DNA from: a virus
Virus record (IMG/VR): IMGVR_UViG_3300012228_000013
Span: 1-28,556 of that record
Direction: 5' to 3' (one strand)
DNA length: 28,556 bases
In this document: piece by piece, positions 23,934 to 28,556 of the stretch
Layout of the letters: every line of letters begins with the position of its first letter
How positions within the stretch are numbered: position 1 is the stretch's first letter
Made by a program: the position numbers and the translations under genes
The notes under the pieces: generated by a model
What the model saw: the letters and a program-made list of their open reading frames with translations, nothing else
Databases searched by the model: none
What the model was told of the DNA's origin: nothing

Positions 23934-24311
23934 TTACGGTGTCACGCCAAGCTGGCTTGGGTCCACAGCCTGGGGTAAAGGGTAGCCGATTTCCCCTTTG
24001 TTGGTATATCCACTGTATTGCACGCTAGTAGGATCATTGGCAAATTTCAAGTTCCACGCCCGCACCCTGTAACAGTAGTAGTTTCCTGCGGCCGTTGTAG
24101 CGTCCAGATACGTTTTGATGTTCTGTCCAACATCACCGATCTTCGTGAACGCATCCGGTGCAGTACAACGTGCAACCATCCGCTCGATCTGGAAACCGCT
24201 TTCGTTGTTTGAGTTGTCCAGCCAATCCAGCGTAGCTGCAACTCCCTGCGTGGCGAACAGCAGCCACATGGCGAAGAACAGGACAACCAACAGCACAATC
24301 CGCGCAATCAT
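23934..24311 (-). CDS. Secreted fibronectin-type-III protein (125 aa)
   Basis: The ATG at 24311 has AAAAAGGA 6 nt upstream and yields a clean signal peptide: basic start (MIAR), hydrophobic core (IVLLVVLFFAMWLLFA) and a VAA-like cleavage site near residue 26. The following domain reads LDWLDNSNNESGFQIER, then FTKIGDVGQNIKTYLDA and NYYCYRVRAWN, the hallmark of FN3 (W-x-D-N-S-x-N-E, Y-x-D, Y-x-C/Y-R-V-R-A-x-N). Two cysteines (in ARCTAPDAF and YYCYRV) could pair outside the cytoplasm. Phage FN3 domains are usually part of virion proteins without signal peptides, so export is unusual. An uncleaved membrane anchor is the alternative. It might act at the cell surface, but the role is unknown. Confidence 0.7.
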   Translation of the reverse strand: MIARIVLLVVLFFAMWLLFATQGVAATLDWLDNSNNESGFQIERMVARCTAPDAFTKIGDVGQNIKTYLDATTAAGNYYCYRVRAWNLKFANDPTSVQYSGYTNKGEIGYPLPQAVDPSQLGVTP

Positions 24312-24376
24312 GTGCAATCCTTTTTCTGGCACTTCACACCGCCTTTCTACGCATTGAAGGTTTACAGCTAGTGGCC

Positions 24377-24526
24377 TCACGGTCTGGATTTGCTGAATTC
24401 GATCCACATCAGGATGCATCCAACGACCATCAAGATCGCCCCGGCCATTGGGGCTTGCTTGAAGTTCGTTGCGAGGGGGAGAGCTACCCAAATGGTAATT
24501 CCTGTCCACATCAACAGAGTTCCCAT
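24377..24526 (-). CDS. Two-transmembrane holin-like protein (49 aa)
   Basis: This short gene starts at ATG 24526 behind AGGGGGTCGCA, a strong SD, and begins shortly after the lipoprotein stop. The 49 residues are two hydrophobic helices joined by a short charged turn: MGTLLMWTGITIWVALPLAT, then NFKQAPMAG, then AILMVVGCILMWIEF and a basic tail (SKSRP). That topology, size and position among a lipoprotein, a secreted protein and phage late genes suggests a class II-like holin that opens the inner membrane at lysis. Any small phage membrane protein would look alike, so this stays a candidate. Confidence 0.55.
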   Translation of the reverse strand: MGTLLMWTGITIWVALPLATNFKQAPMAGAILMVVGCILMWIEFSKSRP

Positions 24527-24535
24527 TGCGACCCC

Positions 24536-24805
24536 CTATTCAGGTCTAAGGATTGACCGTGCAGCGTCCGGGATTGCTTCAAGACATTCTTTGTAATTCG
24601 GTGCTTTTGCACCATAGGCGCCGACGTAAAGCATACTAACGTCAGCGTAGGGGCGGGAGTTTCCACGCATGTAGAAACAGCCGTTGGCATTGAGTTCTTT
24701 TGTTTGTATCGCCCACTCTTGCATGCTCGTTGCTTGATATGAAGTTGCCATTGTGCAACCAACGAAGGATAGACAGATCAATGCAAGGATCAAGAACTTC
24801 ATCAT
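24536..24805 (-). CDS. Outer-membrane-type lipoprotein (89 aa)
   Basis: The start at 24805 overlaps the terminase stop as ATGATGA and follows AAAGGA. The N-terminus MMKFLILALICLSFVGC is a lipoprotein signal with a lipobox-like FVGC (Phe at -3 is less usual). The mature part is hydrophilic with a second pair of cysteines (in NANGCFYMRG and NYKECLEAI) that may form a disulphide, suggesting export to the periplasm. Phage lipoproteins of this size act as outer spanins or superinfection-exclusion factors. No inner spanin partner lies beside it, although the two-TM and coiled-coil membrane proteins elsewhere could play that part. The function is uncertain. Confidence 0.65.
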   Translation of the reverse strand: MMKFLILALICLSFVGCTMATSYQATSMQEWAIQTKELNANGCFYMRGNSRPYADVSMLYVGAYGAKAPNYKECLEAIPDAARSILRPE

Positions 24806-26454
24806 GCACGTCCTTTCAATGGTGGGGCTATTTTCAGCAATTCCTCCAATGTCATTTCCCGCGGTCCGCTTTGATTCCATATCCACGGTGATTTTGGGTT
24901 CCTGCTTGCATTCCCCTTGCGCTCCAATTCTTCCATGATGGATTCCAGGGAGAATGGATCATTGATCGTTGTTTCAGTTCTTGTTGGATACTTTGCCATT
25001 TGCACAGCATAGGCAAGAGCATCCAGAAGGTCATAGTGTTCAATGGCTGGAAACCACGCTAGTTCTTTTATCAAATCCTTATATTCCCGCTTGATAAAGA
25101 TCCTACCGCTAGCGAATACCGGTTGCAAGATCCCACTCACCCGCGCGCTCTTCTTCTGTGTCGTTATTGGCTTCAGCTCTTGTACGTTGAAACTGATATT
25201 GTACTTCCTCATTGCTTCCCGTAATGGATAAGTGAGGATTTTCTGGAACGCAACGAATTCAATTCCAACCCGGCTTTTCCACACCATATGCTGCCGGATG
25301 ATCTCCTCTATCAATTCGTCCGTTCCAAGATTAGCTTTTCGTGCCTCAAGCACATATATGTTGCGCTCCGCATCAGTGCCAACAGTTGCAATTGCTGAAA
25401 ACGAATCTCCACGGCCAGTAGCTGGATCGACAGCAGTAAAGCAACGGAGATGCAAAGGAGCAATTTCGTAGTACCTGTTCCAATCAGGGAGGAAGGATCT
25501 GGAATCTTCATGCGTTGGATTGTTGAGGTACTGGCACGAAAAAATGAACGGACCTTGATCCTCCAAGATTGCATTAAGATGATCCAAGGTGAATTCATCT
25601 TCCCCTAGTCCATTCGTTGGGAATATCGCTTTCCCATCTTCAATCGCTGATCGTACAATGCACTCATACGCAAATGGATTGCTGTTCCCCAAAGTCTGTT
25701 TGCTGGAATTGTCAAGGATATGTTGGATGAGGTCATTATGACTCCAGCGCGTCCCAATGATCGTATCAATACCCCGAGCTGGAGATACGAAAAGAGAATA
25801 TGAGTGCTTGTGGAAATCAACAACTTTCTGCATTTGCTCTGGATAGAGGATGTGATCTTCATTAACGAGGTCATCCTTTATCAGTTCATCATAGTGCCGG
25901 CTGACCGCGCTACCTCCAATTCCAATGCTCTCAATAGACGCCTCTGAATACGTCTTTGGACGGACAATTTCCATCTCCGTCGTATTCCACCGCACCTTCC
26001 CGAAATCCGGGATGAGTTCTGGAAAGAGCCATTGAAAGATCGCATTCTCTTCAAAGACACTCTGGATCTCTCGCAGGAACTTTGCAGCGTTAGTCGCCGT
26101 TGCACTTATAATAAGGATTCGTTGGTTCGGATCGTTCAGCAACTTCCACGTTGGGTACGCCTTCGTTGCCACTGTTGACTTGTAATGTCCCCGCGGCCAC
26201 ACAATCAACCGGCGGCGAATATCCTGGCGTTGGAGGGTCTGGCATAATGGCTTGTGCAGGTATCGTGTCATCTTGTCGTATCCAAGCACCGCCGTTGACA
26301 GGAAGAACAAGCTCTGCTTGCATCGTTGGCGCAGCATCAACCGCAACTTCTCCGCTTTCCCCGCATTCAGTCGTGACATCCCGTCCGTTATCATCTCCGG
26401 GGTCATTGAGTCTATCAGCGACTGCTTGTAGTAGGGATTGGTTGACGTGGCCAT
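24802..26454 (-). CDS. terL: Terminase large subunit (550 aa)
   Basis: The protein is the ATP-driven motor and nuclease of DNA packaging. The Walker A-like loop is WPRGHYKST at residues 86-94. Walker B is likely at SRHYDELIKDDLV (residues 185-197), with ISATATNAAKF (116-126) typical of the segment after the first ATPase motif. The coupling motif region is GTRWSHNDL. The nuclease part shows AVDPATGRGD with D343, then the end of the fold HYDLLDALAYAVQM (D475, D478). ATG 26454 is chosen for its SD AGGGAG at 5 nt; starts at 26484 and 26481 lack one. An in-frame stop at 26491-26493 prevents any further extension. The first 365 nt overlap the small-subunit gene in another frame. Confidence 0.93.
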   Translation of the reverse strand: MATSTNPYYKQSLIDSMTPEMITDGMSRLNAGKAEKLRLMLRQRCKQSLFFLSTAVLGYDKMTRYLHKPLCQTLQRQDIRRRLIVWPRGHYKSTVATKAYPTWKLLNDPNQRILIISATATNAAKFLREIQSVFEENAIFQWLFPELIPDFGKVRWNTTEMEIVRPKTYSEASIESIGIGGSAVSRHYDELIKDDLVNEDHILYPEQMQKVVDFHKHSYSLFVSPARGIDTIIGTRWSHNDLIQHILDNSSKQTLGNSNPFAYECIVRSAIEDGKAIFPTNGLGEDEFTLDHLNAILEDQGPFIFSCQYLNNPTHEDSRSFLPDWNRYYEIAPLHLRCFTAVDPATGRGDSFSAIATVGTDAERNIYVLEARKANLGTDELIEEIIRQHMVWKSRVGIEFVAFQKILTYPLREAMRKYNISFNVQELKPITTQKKSARVSGILQPVFASGRIFIKREYKDLIKELAWFPAIEHYDLLDALAYAVQMAKYPTRTETTINDPFSLESIMEELERKGNASRNPKSPWIWNQSGPREMTLEELLKIAPPLKGRA

Positions 26455-26983
26455 TGGATCTCCCTGCCGTTGGTGTAACATCATGCTCGGTCAAGCCATC
26501 TGCTGCAATATCTGCAATGAGCAACCGTTCCAGTCGCCCAAGGAACTTCTCATCAATAAGTATCGTTCGTTGCAATTTTTCAACCTTCTGAATGGGTGAA
26601 ATTCCATTCATCCCCAATCCACCCATGATCGCCTTCAACTTCACGCCTTCATTCTGGCTCTCCAACGCTATTTGCAACAAGCCATCAACCAGAAATGGCG
26701 AAGCAGACATTAAACGATCACGTGTAACTTCCACGTCCCGCTCCATGCCTTCACCGAATTGTTGAATTTCCAATTGTGCTTCAGGACTATTGAGGATCTT
26801 ATAAACGGAACCAGGACTCTTGTGGACAACCTTGGCTATGCGATACGGTGAGAACCCCTGCAAGAACAATGAAATCACAACTTCACGATCCCTTTTATTG
26901 ACAAGAGACCATGTTGGATTTTGATCCCAATCTCTACTGGAATCAATAACCGGCGGTGCTGGCAATGCTTCACTTCTTTCCAT
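26090..26983 (-). CDS. terS: Terminase small subunit with overprinted C-terminal tail (297 aa)
   Basis: Residues 30-66 contain a helix-turn-helix (REVVISLFLQGFSPYRIAKVVHKSPGSVYKIL) typical of small terminases that recognise viral DNA. Helical oligomerisation segments follow (FLVDGLLQIALESQNEGVKLKAIMGGLGM and VEKLQRTILIDEKFLGRLERLL, to about residue 160). From residue 177 to the end the gene lies entirely within the large-subunit gene in another frame. That tail is low-complexity, Gly/Pro/Asp-rich and ends TNPYYKCNGD. I prefer ATG 26983 (GGGGG at 4 nt) to the GTG 26986. The N-terminal two thirds have the usual small-terminase size (about 165-175 aa), so the tail may be dispensable. Confidence 0.85.
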   Translation of the reverse strand: MERSEALPAPPVIDSSRDWDQNPTWSLVNKRDREVVISLFLQGFSPYRIAKVVHKSPGSVYKILNSPEAQLEIQQFGEGMERDVEVTRDRLMSASPFLVDGLLQIALESQNEGVKLKAIMGGLGMNGISPIQKVEKLQRTILIDEKFLGRLERLLIADIAADGLTEHDVTPTAGRSNGHVNQSLLQAVADRLNDPGDDNGRDVTTECGESGEVAVDAAPTMQAELVLPVNGGAWIRQDDTIPAQAIMPDPPTPGYSPPVDCVAAGTLQVNSGNEGVPNVEVAERSEPTNPYYKCNGD

Positions 26984-27125
26984 CACACCCCCGGCTAACC
27001 ACGATAAACATTGGAGATTTCATTGTCACCGCAACAGCTCTCGGTGCAACATCGGGGCAAACCACGCCCCTCATAATTGCAGCCGTCATTCCTTTGAACC
27101 TCTCCATAATCTCTCGGTTCGACAT
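26970..27125 (-). CDS. First gene of the operon, unknown small protein (51 aa)
   Basis: The start at 27125 follows GGAG at 6 nt and lies about 45 nt downstream of the proposed transcription start, so it would be the first gene of the operon. The frame continues upstream to 27425 without a stop, but that part runs through the promoter and operator repeats and is unlikely to be translated. The 51 residues (MSNREIMERFKGMTAAIMRG, then VAVTMKSPMFIVVSRGCDGKK) have a short helix and a beta-like half with two cysteines. The end overlaps the small-terminase start by 14 nt. Real coding is likely from SD and coupling; the function is unknown. Confidence 0.5.
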   Translation of the reverse strand: MSNREIMERFKGMTAAIMRGVVCPDVAPRAVAVTMKSPMFIVVSRGCDGKK

Positions 27126-27177
27126 GGCCGTCTCCATCAATGCAAGAATGGCAATATCGGCCTGAACGGTCGGGGTA

Positions 27178-27205
27178 AATATAGCACAAAGCAAGGGGCT
27201 GTCAA
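27178..27205 (-). promoter_or_regulatory. Sigma70-type promoter of the structural operon
   Basis: On the minus strand TTGACA (27200-27205) is a perfect -35 box. After a 16-bp spacer comes TATATT (27178-27183), five of six matches to TATAAT. Transcription would begin near 27171, giving a 45-nt leader before the first start codon. The sequence upstream holds repeats that could bind a regulator. It is the only good promoter I found for the 26-kb operon, so the structural genes probably use host RNA polymerase. Confidence 0.75.
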
Positions 27206-27232
27206 GGGGTAAAGTGGAGAAAAAGGAAACTA

Positions 27233-27280
27233 TCATTCTATACTTCTTAGTCACTCTATACATTTCCCTAGAATGACTAA
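27233..27280 (-). repeat. Operator-like repeats upstream of the operon promoter
   Basis: TCATTCTATAC (27233-27243) and TCACTCTATAC (27251-27261) are 11-bp direct repeats with one mismatch and an 18-bp period. TAGAATGA (27269-27276) is the exact inverse of the first eight bases of the first repeat. TTAGTCA (27247-27253) has its inverse TGACTAA at 27274-27280. The set lies 28-75 bp upstream of the -35 box, a suitable place for an activator or for loop-forming repressor sites. The binding protein is not in the window. Confidence 0.5.
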
Positions 27281-27537
27281 AGTGTTTTGCAATGGCGCGG
27301 ATATTGGAGAGCCTATAGTAAGAGAGAGGGCATGGCCCTGGGGGGTGGGTGGTCCCTGCCGTGGCATTGGTGCGCCATTGAACTAGTACCATGTGCAATA
27401 GGCCACCATTGTAGTATGATATCAAGTGAAATGAAATTTCTCTGGTATGAAATGGATTTTTTCAGGGAAGGATCGAAACGATATCGCGGCGGCGTGCTAT
27501 GGTGACGAGCTACGTTAGCAGGATGGGGAAAAGGAAA

Positions 27538-27563
27538 GGGCCAGACGGTGGTTTGTCTGGCCC
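27538..27563 (-). terminator. Rho-independent terminator after the 135-aa gene
   Basis: On the minus strand GGGCCAGAC and GTCTGGCCC form a perfect 9-bp stem around an 8-nt loop. TTTCCTTTTCC follows at 27527-27537 as a U-rich tract. It lies 50 nt beyond the stop of the acidic protein gene and ends that transcript before the operon promoter. On the plus strand the following bases are less U-rich (CTTGTTA). Confidence 0.8.
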
Positions 27564-27572
27564 CTTGTTACG

Positions 27573-27603
27573 CTAGGTCAACAGCGGACCGACCTAGCTA
27601 GGT
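27573..27603. repeat. CTAGGT/ACCTAG cluster with 12-bp palindrome
   Basis: ACCTAGCTAGGT (27592-27603) is a perfect 12-bp palindrome, and CTAGGTC (27573-27579) is the inverse of GACCTAG (27591-27597). Three copies of the same six-base unit thus lie within 31 bp, between the stop of the acidic protein and the terminator. In RNA two alternative hairpins are possible (7 bp and 6 bp). A protein-binding site or part of the termination structure is possible. Confidence 0.4.
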
Positions 27604-27613
27604 TATTGGGGAC

Positions 27614-28021
27614 TTATTTCTTGGCGCCAGCCATGATGGACCGCGCAACCTCTTCCGTGCAACCGAATTGCGCCATCATGCCCTTGACCAGTTCGGGGAC
27701 GTCAAACTTGGCCTTGCCCGTTCGTGTCCCATGCGCCACGTGCAAGGAATTGCGCGCCGCTTGCAATGACAGGTTTTTGCCGTATGCATTGGCATACTGC
27801 AAAACGACATTTTCCTTGACTGTGCCATCGGGATTGTAAACGTTCATCGCTTTCGCGGCGGCGGCGTCGGTCTTGTAAATCTTGTAACTTCCCTTGCCCT
27901 GATACTTGACCACCTTGTCGTCGTCGCCCTTGATACCGACCTCTACATCCGTTTGAAATTCCGTGAAGTCCGGCGTGTCTTGCAGGATGGTATCCTCAGC
28001 CTTTTTCTCGTCGGTTGCCAT
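27614..28021 (-). CDS. Acidic hypothetical protein (135 aa)
   Basis: The N-terminal 35 residues are strongly acidic (MATDEKKAEDTILQDTPDF, GIKGDDDKVV). A compact part follows with YQGKGSYKIYKTDAAAAKAMNVY, a helix-rich stretch (ENVVLQYANAYGKNLSLQAARNSL) and a C-terminal helical end with one cysteine (LVKGMMAQFGCTEEVARSIMAGAKK). No signal peptide or membrane segment occurs. Third codon positions are more GC-rich than in the fibre genes, which suggests high expression or a different module origin. A good terminator follows. The SD (GCGAG) is weak. No family is recognised; an abundant soluble or DNA-associated protein is one possibility. Confidence 0.65.
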   Translation of the reverse strand: MATDEKKAEDTILQDTPDFTEFQTDVEVGIKGDDDKVVKYQGKGSYKIYKTDAAAAKAMNVYNPDGTVKENVVLQYANAYGKNLSLQAARNSLHVAHGTRTGKAKFDVPELVKGMMAQFGCTEEVARSIMAGAKK

Positions 28022-28138
28022 TGCAGTCTCGCTTTCGATTGTTACTGGTTGCTATTGGTTGACAGTGTTAGTGGATTCGCTCCGCTTTGCCGTTGCGTCT
28101 GTTCGCTTTCCTTTCTGGCCCTTGGCCCGTTCGGCGGT

Positions 28139-28360
28139 TTAGTTATCGTCCCAATCGGGATTGTAGTACAAGGGGCAATGGCAAAAGCAACAGGTCTTGT
28201 GCATTTCAGCGAAACTTTGCCGGATGGGGAAATATGGTTCGCTTGCTACAATGGTTTGAGCATTTCCGCATTCATGGTGCAAGAACCTATCACGCCTAGT
28301 TACCAGGATTCCCTTGCCGATGTAAAACCCGTGGCCGTTCCATATTCTAGGTCTTGCCAT
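28139..28360 (-). CDS. Small Cys/His protein, probable zinc binding (73 aa)
   Basis: ATG 28360 is chosen because GGGGGAAGGA stands directly upstream; a TTG at 28462 would add 34 residues without an SD. The sequence opens MARPRIWNGHGFYIGKG. Candidate ligands are H28, H29 and C31 (LHHEC) and C57, C58, C60, H61, C62 (CCFCHCPL), dense enough for one zinc or a small metal site. The end is Tyr/Asp-rich (YYNPDWDDN). It lies 117 nt before the acidic gene; that gap holds short tandem-like repeats only. The function is unknown. Confidence 0.55.
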   Translation of the reverse strand: MARPRIWNGHGFYIGKGILVTRRDRFLHHECGNAQTIVASEPYFPIRQSFAEMHKTCCFCHCPLYYNPDWDDN

Positions 28361-28469
28361 TCCTTCCCCCTTTCCCTGCCGGTTTCCCCCCTCGCCTTTA
28401 ATATGGTACGCCAGACCATTTTCCGCAAGGGGCCAGAGCCATTTATTTTCGCTTTTCGCCAATTATTTT

Positions 28470-28556
28470 TCAGCGTCCTGCCGGTTGCGTTTCCCTGACA
28501 TATTGGCTGGCGACGTTGACCGTTTGAAATTTGGAGGATTGCAATTTCTCAAAGGT
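28470..28556 (-). CDS. C-terminal fragment of a gene entering from the right edge
   Basis: The frame is open from the window end to a TGA at 28470 and encodes 28 residues (TFEKLQSSKFQTVNVASQYV, then a polar end). A second frame is also open over this stretch and ends at a TAA at 28463 (with a ...MSGKRNRQDAEK end), so which one is real cannot be decided from 87 nt. Nothing can be said about function. Confidence 0.25.
   Translation of the reverse strand, partial: TFEKLQSSKFQTVNVASQYVRETQPAGR

Larger units (their letters stand above)
27126..27613. other. Longest stretch without a gene (488 bp): control region of the operon
   Basis: This gap separates the acidic 135-residue protein's gene from the terminase operon, both on the minus strand. 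Going in the direction of transcription it holds a palindromic cluster (27573-27603), a terminator (27538-27563), about 240 bp of plain sequence with a G-rich run on the plus strand (27340-27352), operator-like repeats (27233-27280), a sigma70-type promoter (27178-27205) and a 45-nt leader. Short reading frames exist on both strands but none has a convincing SD. Confidence 0.7.

Noticed and set aside
27312-27319. ACTATAGG on the minus strand, resembling the core of a T7-type promoter
   Set aside because: The bases further upstream do not match T7-class promoters and I found no second copy of the element in the window.
27340-27352. G-rich run on the plus strand, possible G-quadruplex
   Set aside because: The last run has only two G, and the stretch stands alone without any link to a gene start; too weak to call.
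26970-27425. A 151-codon open frame through the operon control region
   Set aside because: It runs across the promoter and operator repeats, has no SD at its upper starts, and a well-placed SD exists only for the internal start at 27125.
1-28556. tRNA genes, CRISPR arrays, insertion sequences, integrase or attachment sites
   Set aside because: I looked for these and saw no cloverleaf-like, regularly spaced repeat, transposase or recombinase signal.

Overview
The window is part of a tailed-phage genome (Caudoviricetes). It carries the DNA-packaging, head, tail and adsorption modules, almost all on the minus strand and read from about 27.2 kb down to 0.7 kb. A large terminase, portal, scaffold, major capsid protein and SU10/P22-type head-tail adaptor are recognisable. 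There is also a probable beta-propeller nozzle protein and very large internal virion proteins. I see no tail tube, sheath or classical tape measure gene, so a short-tailed (podovirus-like) particle is most likely. A lipoprotein with a lipobox, a Sec-type signal peptide and a lytic transglycosylase fit a Gram-negative host, but the host cannot be named. I see no integrase, repressor, polymerase, tRNA, CRISPR array or insertion sequence, so lifestyle cannot be judged here.

Right edge (28.56-27.5 kb): a cut-off minus-strand reading frame, a small Cys/His protein and an acidic 135-residue protein, followed by a convincing rho-independent terminator. About 490 bp without a gene follows. It holds operator-like repeats and a good sigma70-type promoter (TTGACA, 16 bp, TATATT) that should fire the whole structural operon.

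Operon order (27.1 to 0.7 kb): 51-residue leader protein, small terminase, large terminase, lipoprotein, two-TM holin-like protein, secreted fibronectin-III protein, two small proteins, a repeat-rich tail fibre, a collagen-like fibre, four small proteins (three of them under 60 residues), portal, FmdB-like zinc ribbon, scaffold, major capsid protein, probable decoration protein, adaptor, an interrupted zinc-finger frame, lytic transglycosylase, repeat-bearing virion proteins, nozzle candidate, Gln-rich proteins, a 1424-residue ejection-type protein, an HExxH protein, a PurD-like protein and a membrane-anchored coiled-coil protein. Genes are mostly coupled by TAATG/ATGA overlaps. Four of the few gaps hold an RNA hairpin just before a Shine-Dalgarno sequence.

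Left edge (1-0.77 kb): two plus-strand genes end head-on against the operon. Their 3' ends overlap it by 65 bp, with a perfect 11-bp hairpin just beyond.

Main points of interest: a 365-nt out-of-frame terS/terL overlap; a hidden zinc-finger frame broken by one TGA; a PurD-fold protein apparently lacking the ATP-binding subdomain and metal ligands; a virion-cluster HExxH protein; the systematic pre-SD hairpins; and the control region of the operon. All assignments were made by reading the sequence, without database searches.
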